A stretch of 64,000 bases of DNA from Sphingopyxis sp. OPL5 (lineage in GTDB: Bacteria > Pseudomonadota > Alphaproteobacteria > Sphingomonadales > Sphingomonadaceae), in contig NZ_CP060725.1 in the NCBI RefSeq assembly GCF_003797775.2, forward strand, positions 1,792,001 to 1,856,000, given 5' to 3'. Of this stretch, positions 9,330-16,012 are shown in pieces. Each line of letters begins with the position of its first letter. Position 1 is the stretch's first letter. Made by a program: the position numbers and the translations under genes. The notes beneath the pieces were generated by a model. It did not search any database and was not told the origin of the DNA. It saw nothing but the letters and a program-made list of their open reading frames with translations.

Positions 9330-11573
9330 CGCCCCGAACGCCGGGTGCGCGAGGAGTTCGCGGCACGGCGGCTTGATGATCGCCAGCCCGACCAGGTCGC
9401 CAAGGCGGCCGCGGGTCACCGTCGTGTCGTCATAGGTCAGCGCGGCGATCCTGTTGCGCGGCATCGCGGCGGCAGCCAGCCCGGCGTCGAAGGCCTGGCG
9501 CTGGTCGAAATCGAGGATGAGCCAATCGCGCAGCCCGGCCTGCAACGTCGCGGTCGAACAGGGGCTGACCGCGGCGAAGGCGCAGGGCAGGACGATGCGA
9601 AGCGCGGTCCCGGCCTCCGACGAGGCGACGATTTCGAGCGAGCCGCCCAAGCCGCCGATCAGCCGCTTTGCCGCGCGAAAGCCCGAACCGGTGCCGTGCA
9701 TGCTCTCGTCGGCGCGCAGCCGGGCGGCGCCATCGCCGTTCAGCGCCGCGGCGATCGCGGCGGGCATTCCCCTGCCGCTGTCGGTGATGGCGATGACCGC
9801 GGCCGTATCGCGGCGTTCGACGACGACATGCGCGCCGCCCGTCTCGGTATATTGATACGCGTTGCCCAGGAGGTTGGCGAGCGCACGCATCAACAGCGGC
9901 TTGTCCGAGATCAGCTGGATGTCGCCGACGACGCGCGTTTCGAGCGACAGCCCCTTGTCGGCGAAGGGCGCCTTGAACATCATCTGCAGCGGTTCGACCA
10001 GCGCCCGCGCCTCGAAGGCGCCGAGCGCGAGGAAGCCCGTGTCGCTGCCGATGATGTTGGCGCCCGACATCGTCGTCGAGACGATCTCGCCCAGATAGGT
10101 CGCCGAACTTTCGAGCATGTCGGTGAGTTCGCGATGAACCCCGGCCTCGTCGCCGCGCCGGAGCACCTCGACCGCACTGTTGAGCGCCAGGATCACCTGC
10201 CGGCTGTCGTGCCCCGACGCGTGCAGCAAGGCGTTCTGGCTGTTCACCGTCGCAAGCGCGAAGGCCTTTTCCTCGGCCAGCCGCGCCGCGCGTTCGCTGA
10301 TTTCGACCCGCTCGGCCAGCGAGCTGGCATAGTTGCGGTCGGCGGCGAGCTTGTCGTTCTGGATCTTCTTGAGATTGAGGCCGAGCGCGAGCGTCACCAT
10401 GATCGATTCGAACAGCCCGACCGGCCCGGCGAGATGCCAGTTGATCGGCAGCCAGGCGAAGAGCCCCATCGAAGCGACGGCGCCATAGATGATGAAGACC
10501 GCGAGGCTGCCCCAGCCGACGAACAGCGGCCAGAGCTGGCGGCCGAGCTGCTGCATCGCGGCAAAGCCGACGAAGGGGAGGAACAGCGCGACCGAAATCG
10601 CGACCAGCCAGCCGCCGACGTGCAGCGACTGGCGAAACCCGGGTGGGTAGTACGCCAGCGCGGGCTGCAGCGCCATGATCAGCAGCGCCGCGCCGATCAG
10701 GATGCGCAGCGCGATGTCGCGGCGCGGGAAAAGCTGCGGCGTCCGGATAAAGCTGCGGCAGAACTGGGCCATCGCGGCGGCGAAGCCGCATTTGAAGAGA
10801 TCCTCGATCGCGACCCCGACCAGCGGGCGGTCGGCGAGGAAGAAGATGGTGATATAGCCTTCCGAATGCACGGTGTTGAGCGCGAAAAAGCCCTGCGCGA
10901 CCGCGAGCCAGATGAACTCGCGATGCCCGGTGATCGAGAAGAAGAGGAAGTTCAGCAGGACCAGCGCGACGACACCGGACACCACGCCCGAAACCATCGC
11001 GACGTTCGCGCGCCGCTCATCGAAGAAGGTCCCGTAGCTGCTGATCTTGAGCGGAAGATAGGTCGAATTTTCCGACAGGAAATCGATGACGAGAAGCTTT
11101 TCCTGCCCCGGATCGAGCACGAATTCGGTGCTGAACGCCTGATAGGTTCGTAGATTTTGGCTCGCCGCCTCGGCATTCGATCCGTCGACGAGGAGCGTGA
11201 GCCGGCCGCCCGACATTTCGTACAGGCGGAAATAGGTGAGCGACCCGCGTCCGGTGCTGAAAATCCAGCTGCCCTGATGGTCGCCGACGTTGCGGACCTT
11301 GACCATCACCAGCGTCTTGCGGCCGGGCGGTCCGAAATGGATCGTCGATCCGGTGACGCGCGCGAGCGGTTCGGCGAGCACGCTCGCCGCATCGATCGTG
11401 GCGGGATGCGCGGCCCCGGTCTTGTAGCGAACATAGCGCGCGAGCGCGGGCACCTCTTCGCCGGTGCGAAGCTCCACCGTCGGCATGGCCCCCGCCGCAG
11501 CCGCCGCCCGGGTGGGCGACAGCAAGGCCAACAGCACAAGCGCGATGATCGCGATCCAGTGTTTCGTCGGCAT
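9315..11573 (-). CDS. 7TMR-DISM sensor histidine kinase
   Basis: About 752 residues. A signal sequence is followed by an extracytoplasmic 7TMR-DISM extracellular-type beta domain (to about residue 185), seven predicted transmembrane helices (about 190-390) and a coiled-coil linker (AERVEISERAARLAEEKAF). Then come a dimerisation helix with His-Asp in ASGHDSRQVILALN and an HATPase with N-box ANLLGNAYQYT, G1 DSGRGMP and G2 GTGSGF. About 70 residues follow the ATPase (from DWLILDFDQRQAF) and look like a degenerate receiver or unknown module. It probably phosphorylates the regulator at 8700. The start was chosen at the ATG preceding the signal sequence; the upstream extension lacks one. Confidence 0.87.
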   Translation of the reverse strand: MPTKHWIAIIALVLLALLSPTRAAAAAGAMPTVELRTGEEVPALARYVRYKTGAAHPATIDAASVLAEPLARVTGSTIHFGPPGRKTLVMVKVRNVGDHQGSWIFSTGRGSLTYFRLYEMSGGRLTLLVDGSNAEAASQNLRTYQAFSTEFVLDPGQEKLLVIDFLSENSTYLPLKISSYGTFFDERRANVAMVSGVVSGVVALVLLNFLFFSITGHREFIWLAVAQGFFALNTVHSEGYITIFFLADRPLVGVAIEDLFKCGFAAAMAQFCRSFIRTPQLFPRRDIALRILIGAALLIMALQPALAYYPPGFRQSLHVGGWLVAISVALFLPFVGFAAMQQLGRQLWPLFVGWGSLAVFIIYGAVASMGLFAWLPINWHLAGPVGLFESIMVTLALGLNLKKIQNDKLAADRNYASSLAERVEISERAARLAEEKAFALATVNSQNALLHASGHDSRQVILALNSAVEVLRRGDEAGVHRELTDMLESSATYLGEIVSTTMSGANIIGSDTGFLALGAFEARALVEPLQMMFKAPFADKGLSLETRVVGDIQLISDKPLLMRALANLLGNAYQYTETGGAHVVVERRDTAAVIAITDSGRGMPAAIAAALNGDGAARLRADESMHGTGSGFRAAKRLIGGLGGSLEIVASSEAGTALRIVLPCAFAAVSPCSTATLQAGLRDWLILDFDQRQAFDAGLAAAAMPRNRIAALTYDDTTVTRGRLGDLVGLAIIKPPCRELLAHPAFGASEQA

Positions 11574-11639
11574 GTCGCAAGACCAGTCGCGCGCTGACCG
11601 GGTAAAGTCAATTTTCACGGCGAACGAAGGCCGCGGCGC

Positions 11640-11684
11640 CGACACCGCGCGGCGGGTGAAGGCCCGTCGCGCCGCGCGGTGTCG
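11640..11684 (-). terminator. Long hairpin downstream of rtcA
   Basis: A perfect 15-bp inverted repeat (CGACACCGCGCGGCG / CGCCGCGCGGTGTCG) with a 15-nt loop, 29 bases beyond the rtcA stop. No T-tract follows on the minus strand, so it may be a 3' stabilising hairpin or a Rho-assisted end of the RNA-repair operon rather than a textbook intrinsic terminator. Confidence 0.5.
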
Positions 11685-11712
11685 AAAACCGGCCGGCCGG
11701 CAAGACCATATC

Positions 11713-12735
11713 CTAGGCGCTGACCACCTCGACCAGCGTCGCCCCGTCCTCGCACGAACGGAACCGGAAACCGCGTCCGACAAAGCGCGCGACGAGCGCC
11801 GCCGCGGTCAGCGTGTGCTGACTCACTTTCACCGTCGAAAACACGCCGTCCCCCGCCAGCGCGAACGGGAGCAGAAGCTGGTCCTGCAGATAGGGTCCCG
11901 CAAAGGCGTCGCAGGCGAGATAGCCGCCCATCCGCCGCGCGGCGGTCTTGGCAAGCCGCTCGGCCGGAACCCCAATCTTTCCGAATGCCGACATCACTTC
12001 GGTCACATGCTCGAACGCCGCCTCGAGGATCAGGGCATTCCCCGGCCCCTGCTCGGCGGGAAGCTGTCGGGTGGCGAAGGCGTCCTGCGGCCAGTCGGCC
12101 AGCGTCTTGGCCGCGGTCTTGAGTTCGCGATCGCCGACGTCGAACGGAATGCCAGCAAGGATCGCGGTCGCGCCGACGCGGCGCAAGTCGCCGCGCGCCA
12201 GGCACGCGATCGGGCGCAGCGGCGCCGGCACGATGTCGACCTCGATCCGCCCGCCGCCGCGCGGGAAAAAGCCGTGCCGCACCAGCCGCGCCGACACCGT
12301 CGGGCCCATGCGGTTGATGACCGGCAGCAACGTGCGCTCGAGAAATTCGAACGGCGGCGCCGCCATCGCATGCGTTCCGCCCTCGATCACGAGGCGCGAC
12401 GGTGCATCGGCGAGCATCAGCGGCACCAGGATCGTCTGGAGGACCAGCCCGGTGCTGCCCGCGGTGCCCACCGCGAAATGATAGTCGCCCGGCGTCACCC
12501 GGCCGGGACGAAAGGACAGGCTGTTCGATCCCACGGCCAGCCCGGTGCATTCGGCGCCGCCGATCACGCACGCGGCCTCGATCGCGGTCACATGCTGGCG
12601 CATCAACCCCGGCTTCTCGCGCCCGCCGCGAATATTCTCGATCGTGAAGGGCGTGCCCGTGAGCAACGCGAGCGCACACGCATAGCGCAGCACCTGCCCC
12701 CCGCCTTCGCCTTCCGATCCGTCGATGATGATCAT
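11713..12735 (-). CDS. rtcA: RNA 3'-terminal phosphate cyclase RtcA
   Basis: A 340-residue RtcA enzyme that converts RNA 3'-phosphate to a 2',3'-cyclic phosphate via a covalent His-AMP. The N-terminus MIIIDGSEGEGGGQVLRYA and the segment GGREKPGLMRQH are family signatures, and the length matches the family. The ATG overlaps the stop of the RlaP gene (ATGA at 12732-12735), so translation is coupled. It is the last gene of the sigma-54-driven RNA-repair operon and would prepare ends that RtcB can join. Confidence 0.96.
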   Translation of the reverse strand: MIIIDGSEGEGGGQVLRYACALALLTGTPFTIENIRGGREKPGLMRQHVTAIEAACVIGGAECTGLAVGSNSLSFRPGRVTPGDYHFAVGTAGSTGLVLQTILVPLMLADAPSRLVIEGGTHAMAAPPFEFLERTLLPVINRMGPTVSARLVRHGFFPRGGGRIEVDIVPAPLRPIACLARGDLRRVGATAILAGIPFDVGDRELKTAAKTLADWPQDAFATRQLPAEQGPGNALILEAAFEHVTEVMSAFGKIGVPAERLAKTAARRMGGYLACDAFAGPYLQDQLLLPFALAGDGVFSTVKVSQHTLTAAALVARFVGRGFRFRSCEDGATLVEVVSA

Positions 12736-13514
12736 GTGTCTTCTACCAATTCCAGAAACAGGTCGTTCGCCTCCGCCGCGAAGGCTTCGCTTGTCGGGCG
12801 CGCCGGCACCTCGTCCGCACGCCCCAGTTCGTCGGCGATCAGCGCGTCGATCTCGGGCAAGCGCGCGATAGGTCCGGCCTCGCGCGTATCCGCCTTCATC
12901 GCCACCAGCCGCTCGATCTCGCCCGCCAGCGAAGCGGGAAGGTCGGCCTCGGCCATCAATTGCTGCAATTGCATCGGCGGCCGGCGCGACGGATCGCGCC
13001 GCAGCACGCGGATCGCCAGCGCCGGACGCAGCGCATAGAAATAGCGCTTCACCGCGACCTCGCTCTCGTCCTGCAGCCAGCGCGCGATCGCCGTACGCCC
13101 GAGTTTCGCATAGTGCAGCGCGAAGCCGTTGGGATCGAAATGCCGATCTTTCAGTTCCGCCATGCGCGCGACGAAGGGGTCGGGGTCGCGATACTCGATC
13201 GGCGATCCGATCCATTCGGACAGGACCGAATTGTTGCGCAGCATCAGCCCCAGCGCCTTGCGGATGTCCCAGCCGTTGAGGTCGATCTCGTCGACGATCT
13301 CCCGCTCGATCACGTCGCGTACCGGGCTGAGCGCCAGATAGTCGCGGCGCGGCCGGACATAGAGGAAGCGCACGTCATAATCGCTGTCGGGCGACGGAAA
13401 GCCCCAGGCGCGCGACCCCGATTCGATCGCGAGCAACAGGCGCACGCCATCCTCCGCCTCGACGGCGGACAGGCGGTTTTCGATGTCTTGCCGGATGGCG
13501 GGTTCGATGCTCAT
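12732..13514 (-). CDS. RlaP-family nucleotidyltransferase (RNA-repair associated)
   Basis: A 260-residue polymerase-beta-superfamily nucleotidyltransferase. The core motif ESGSRAWGFPSPDSDYDVRF (Gly-Ser followed by Asp-x-Asp) is the metal and NTP site, and the rest fits the RlaP (PF10127) family known to travel with RtcB and RNA ligases. The role is presumably addition or repair of RNA ends, but the reaction is not established. The start ATG at 13514 has AGAAGAAG upstream and overlaps the preceding stop (ATGA). Its position between the Cys-rich protein gene and rtcA supports a function in the same pathway. Confidence 0.88.
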   Translation of the reverse strand: MSIEPAIRQDIENRLSAVEAEDGVRLLLAIESGSRAWGFPSPDSDYDVRFLYVRPRRDYLALSPVRDVIEREIVDEIDLNGWDIRKALGLMLRNNSVLSEWIGSPIEYRDPDPFVARMAELKDRHFDPNGFALHYAKLGRTAIARWLQDESEVAVKRYFYALRPALAIRVLRRDPSRRPPMQLQQLMAEADLPASLAGEIERLVAMKADTREAGPIARLPEIDALIADELGRADEVPARPTSEAFAAEANDLFLELVEDT

Positions 13515-13927
13515 CGTTCTTCTTCTATCCAGTTCGTCTTCGCCGGATCGGGCACGAACAAATGCGGTGTCCAGCAATCGGTGCGCAGCGTGCCCACCTC
13601 CCTCCCACACCGACAGGCTTGGTTAAGGCCGTTGCAGCCTGCAAGCCCGCAGCATCCGCCAAGACGGTCTCCGTTGCGCGTTTCACGCACGGCTTCGGTC
13701 AAATCGTCCGGATTCAGCCAATATTGCGGCACGAATTCGAGCAGCGCTGGCCGGCGAGCAAAGGACCGTTCGATCGGTTCCCAGCTTTTGTACGCGATCC
13801 CGCGCGCGATAAGCGGCTTGCCGGGCTCCTGCTCGGGCGCAACGACGCCGGGCTCCTTGCTCGACACGAGCGTCAGCGCGGGCGTCAGGCGCGCCTTGCA
13901 GGCGCCGCAGCACAAGATCTTGTTCAC
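13511..13927 (-). CDS. Cys-rich small protein of the RNA-repair operon, function unknown
   Basis: A 138-residue protein I do not recognise. It opens MNKILCCGACKARLTPALTL, a CxxC-type knuckle, and later has GDRLGGCCGLAGCNGLNQAC followed by RCGREVGTLRTDCW. At least nine Cys in two clusters suggest a zinc-binding fold. The middle has WEPIERSF and EFVPQYWLNPDDL. The start is GTG with GGGAG upstream, 33 nt after rtcB, and its stop overlaps the RlaP start by 4 nt. It is certainly co-expressed with the repair enzymes and could be an RNA-binding adaptor (inference). Confidence 0.8.
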   Translation of the reverse strand: MNKILCCGACKARLTPALTLVSSKEPGVVAPEQEPGKPLIARGIAYKSWEPIERSFARRPALLEFVPQYWLNPDDLTEAVRETRNGDRLGGCCGLAGCNGLNQACRCGREVGTLRTDCWTPHLFVPDPAKTNWIEEER

Positions 13928-13960
13928 GGTCTCCCCCCCCGGACGGCGGCGTGAAGGGGG

Positions 13961-15187
13961 TCACCCCTTCACGCACACCACCTGCTTCAGCGTATGGACG
14001 ATCTCGACGAGGTCGGCCTGCGCCGCCATCACCGCCTCGATCGGTTTGTACGCCTTGGGCGTTTCGTCGATCACGCCTTCGTCCTTGCGGCATTCGACCC
14101 CCGCGGTGTCGGCGATATGCTCGTCGAGCGTGACGAGCTTCTTCGCCGCGGTGCGGCTCATGACGCGGCCCGCGCCATGGCTGCAGCTATCGAACGACTC
14201 CGGATTGCCCAGCCCGCGCACGATGAACGATTTCGCGCCCATCGAACCCGGGATGATCCCCATCGTGCCTTTCGCCGCGCGCACGGCACCTTTTCTGGTG
14301 ACGAGGACATTCTCGCCGAAGTGATTCTCGCGCGTCACATAATTGTGATGGCAGTTCACCGCTTCGGCTTCGGCCTCGAAGGGCTTGGCGATCTGGCGCC
14401 GCAGCGCCGCGATCACATTCGCCATCATCATCCGCCGGTTCAGCGCCGCAAAGTCCTGCGCCCAGCCCACCGCCTCGACATAATCGTCGAAATGGTCGGT
14501 CCCTTCCGGGAAGTACGCCAGATCTTCGTCGGGCAGGTTGATGAACCATTTGCGCATGTCCTTCTTCGCCAGTTCGATGAAGTAGGTGCCGATCGCATTG
14601 CCGACGCCGCGCGACCCCGAATGGAGCATCACCCACACCCGCGCCTCGGTATCGAGGCACAGCTCGATGAAATGGTTTCCCGTCCCGAGCGTCCCCAGAT
14701 GCGTGAGGTTGTTGGTGTTCTTCAGCCGCGGATGCTTGGCGACGATATGGCCGAAACGCTCGGCGAGCGTCGCCCAGGCGTCGACGATCGCCGCCGGCGG
14801 ATCACCCCACGAACCGGTGTCGCGCTTGCCGCGCCCGACCGACCGGCCGTGCGGCACCGCCGCCTCGATCGCGCTGCGGATGCCCTCGAGCGTGTCGGGC
14901 AGGTCGTGCGCCATCAGCGTGGTGCGCGCCGCCATCATGCCGCAGCCGATGTCGACCCCGACCGCCGCCGGAATGACCGCGCCCTTGGTCGGGATCACCG
15001 ATCCGACGGTCGCGCCGATGCCGACGTGGACGTCGGGCATCGCCGCGACATGCTTGAACACGAACGGCATCTGCGCCGCCTTGCGAAGCTGCGCGCGCGC
15101 CATGTCCTCGACGGGCACGCCGCGGGTCCACATCTTGACCGGGCGTCCGCCCTCGACGTTCAGCACTTCATAAGTCGTCTGGGTCAT
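13961..15187 (-). CDS. rtcB: RNA-splicing ligase RtcB
   Basis: A 408-residue RtcB that joins RNA 2',3'-cyclic phosphate or 3'-phosphate ends to 5'-OH ends using GTP and Mn. Visible signatures are PDVHVGIGATVGSVIPT, VGVDIGCGM (metal-binding Asp/Cys), HSGSRGVGN, the metal-binding His in CHHNYVTREN, and SHGAGRVMSR with the conserved His of the GMP-binding site. A strong ribosome site (AAGGAGGT) sits 5 nt before the ATG, as expected for a gene that follows processed non-coding RNAs. A perfect 9-bp hairpin (GTGAAGGGG/CCCCTTCAC, 13951-13972) spans its stop codon. Confidence 0.97.
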   Translation of the reverse strand: MTQTTYEVLNVEGGRPVKMWTRGVPVEDMARAQLRKAAQMPFVFKHVAAMPDVHVGIGATVGSVIPTKGAVIPAAVGVDIGCGMMAARTTLMAHDLPDTLEGIRSAIEAAVPHGRSVGRGKRDTGSWGDPPAAIVDAWATLAERFGHIVAKHPRLKNTNNLTHLGTLGTGNHFIELCLDTEARVWVMLHSGSRGVGNAIGTYFIELAKKDMRKWFINLPDEDLAYFPEGTDHFDDYVEAVGWAQDFAALNRRMMMANVIAALRRQIAKPFEAEAEAVNCHHNYVTRENHFGENVLVTRKGAVRAAKGTMGIIPGSMGAKSFIVRGLGNPESFDSCSHGAGRVMSRTAAKKLVTLDEHIADTAGVECRKDEGVIDETPKAYKPIEAVMAAQADLVEIVHTLKQVVCVKG

Positions 15188-15219
15188 GGCTGACCTCCTT
15201 CTTTCATCATCTTCATGGT

Positions 15220-15347
15220 GCCGGCGACGAGGCGTGGCGAGACATTTTTCCTGAGCTACTCCGGCAAGCCGGGGGCGGACTTGAACCGCCGACCTTCCAC
15301 CCTGGGGTGGACGCTCTGACCCTGTAGTCCCGCCGGCATTCGCCGAC
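15220..15347 (-). ncRNA. Y-RNA-like RNA, unit 6 (tRNA-like, opened in the D-loop)
   Basis: Outer stem GTCGGCGA/TCGCCGGC (8 bp, one G-U) and the shared arms GAATGCCGG..GGACTACA and ATGTCTC..CTCGTCGCC. Inside, the order is D-stem 3' strand AGAGC, an anticodon-like hairpin TCCACC-CCAG-GGTGGA, AGGTC, a T-arm GGCGG-TTCAAGT-CCGCC (15274-15290), a CCGG-CTTG-CCGG mini-acceptor with closed tetraloop, then AGTAGCTC, whose GCTC can pair with the first GAGC. This is a tRNA fold circularly permuted so that its ends lie in the D-loop. The unit ends 33 nt before rtcB. Confidence 0.8.
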
Positions 15348-15358
15348 TTGTTCGAGGT

Positions 15359-15457
15359 GCTGGCGACGAGGATCTGGTGAGACATTCAAGCCAGCGCGTG
15401 AGCAAAGCCCCGCCAACTGGCCCCTCTTGGAATGTAGTCCCACCGGCATTCGCCAGC
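15359..15457 (-). ncRNA. Y-RNA-like RNA, unit 5 (no T-arm)
   Basis: Outer stem GCTGGCGA/TCGCCAGC (8 bp) with the same conserved arms as its neighbours. The 45-nt insert has no T-arm. It can fold through CAAG/CTTG and GCCAG/CTGGC. It looks like the stem-loop type of Y RNA that would bind the Ro protein without tRNA mimicry. Confidence 0.65.
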
Positions 15458-15468
15458 GTGAAGTGGGT

Positions 15469-15549
15469 GCCGACGGCGAGGGATTGGACGAGACATTGCC
15501 CCGCATGGGGCACCGTTGGAAGGTGTAGTCCCGTCCGGCATCCGCCGGC
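15469..15549 (-). ncRNA. Y-RNA-like RNA, unit 4 (minimal stem-loop)
   Basis: The shortest unit, 81 nt. Outer stem GCCGGCGG/CCGTCGGC contains one G-U pair. The conserved arms flank a 26-nt insert that is little more than a perfect hairpin GCCCC-ATGC-GGGGC. No T-arm or D-arm is present. Confidence 0.65.
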
Positions 15550-15555
15550 CGATAA

Positions 15556-15715
15556 GGATCTCGCAGCGACGAGAGATGGTGAGACGCGGCCCTTAAGCTA
15601 CATGGCAAGGCGGGATTCGAACCCGCATCTCCCAGAGGCCTTGCGGGTCCGGGCGCTTTACTCGTCGGGCCTTCATGGTGCCGATGTAGTCCCACCGGCA
15701 TTCGCTGCGATCTCC
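15556..15715 (-). ncRNA. Y-RNA-like RNA, unit 3 (tRNA-like)
   Basis: Outer stem TCGCAGCGA/TCGCTGCGA extended through tandem G-A mismatches into GGA/TCC. The insert has a canonical T-arm GCGGG-TTCGAAT-CCCGC (15610-15626), followed by TAGCTTAAGGG, whose GCTT can pair with AAGC near the 5' end of the insert (GAGTAAAGC). This again gives a D-stem split by the permutation. The segment between D and T arms is long enough for an anticodon arm plus an extended variable region. The acceptor stem is reduced or absent. Confidence 0.75.
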
Positions 15716-15735
15716 CTATCGAAATAGGTTGCGGG

Positions 15736-15865
15736 TCACGGCGACGAGAATCGGAAAAGACACGCCCGAAGGCTGATGCTCTACCTGGCTGAGCTACTGT
15801 CCGTTACCGGACAGGCGGGATTCGAACCCGCGACAGTCTGTAGTCCTTCCCGGCATTCGCCGTGA
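15736..15865 (-). ncRNA. Y-RNA-like RNA, unit 2 (tRNA-like, opened at the anticodon arm)
   Basis: Outer stem TCACGGCGA/TCGCCGTGA (9 bp). The insert begins GACTGTC (anticodon-stem 3' strand and variable loop), then T-arm GCGGG-TTCGAAT-CCCGC (15815-15831). A perfect 7-bp acceptor stem CTGTCCG-GTAA-CGGACAG follows (15797-15814), in which a GTAA tetraloop replaces the CCA end. Then come TAGCTCAGCCAGGTAGAGCA (bases 8-9 plus a complete D-arm) and CAGCC, pairing 4 of 5 with GACTG. The tRNA 3' half thus precedes its 5' half, joined through a closed acceptor stem. Confidence 0.82.
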
Positions 15866-15876
15866 TGTTCATGATG

Positions 15877-16008
15877 GGTCGTGGCGACGAGGATCGGCAA
15901 GACATTCTCGCCAGACGGGGGTCGAACCCGCTCGCAAGGATTGCTCCCTACGCATCCCCGATGGATCAAGCGCCTTGGAATGTAGTCCTGCCTGCATTCG
16001 CCACGACC
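15877..16008 (-). ncRNA. Y-RNA-like RNA, unit 1 (tRNA-like, long variable arm)
   Basis: First unit after rsr, starting 4 nt beyond its stop codon. Perfect 11-bp outer stem GGTCGTGGCGA/TCGCCACGACC. The insert has an AGGCGC D-stem strand, an anticodon-like hairpin ATCC/GGAT, a class-II-like variable arm AGGGA-GCAA-TCCTT, a T-arm GCGGG-TTCGACC-CCCGT (15915-15931) and a terminal TGGCGAG, whose GCG pairs with CGC near the 5' end. It resembles a permuted Ser/Leu-type tRNA lacking most of the acceptor stem. Confidence 0.78.
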
Positions 16009-16012
16009 TGTT

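Noticed and set aside
15590..15840. Ordinary tRNA genes, because canonical T-arms are present
   Set aside because: No normal 5'-acceptor to 3'-acceptor order exists. The arms occur in permuted order and the acceptor ends are closed or missing.
15220..16008. The regularly spaced repeats as a CRISPR array
   Set aside because: Spacing is 100-160 nt, repeats are imperfect and form paired 5'/3' arms with covarying stems, and no cas genes are present. The Rsr/RtcB context explains them as Y RNAs.
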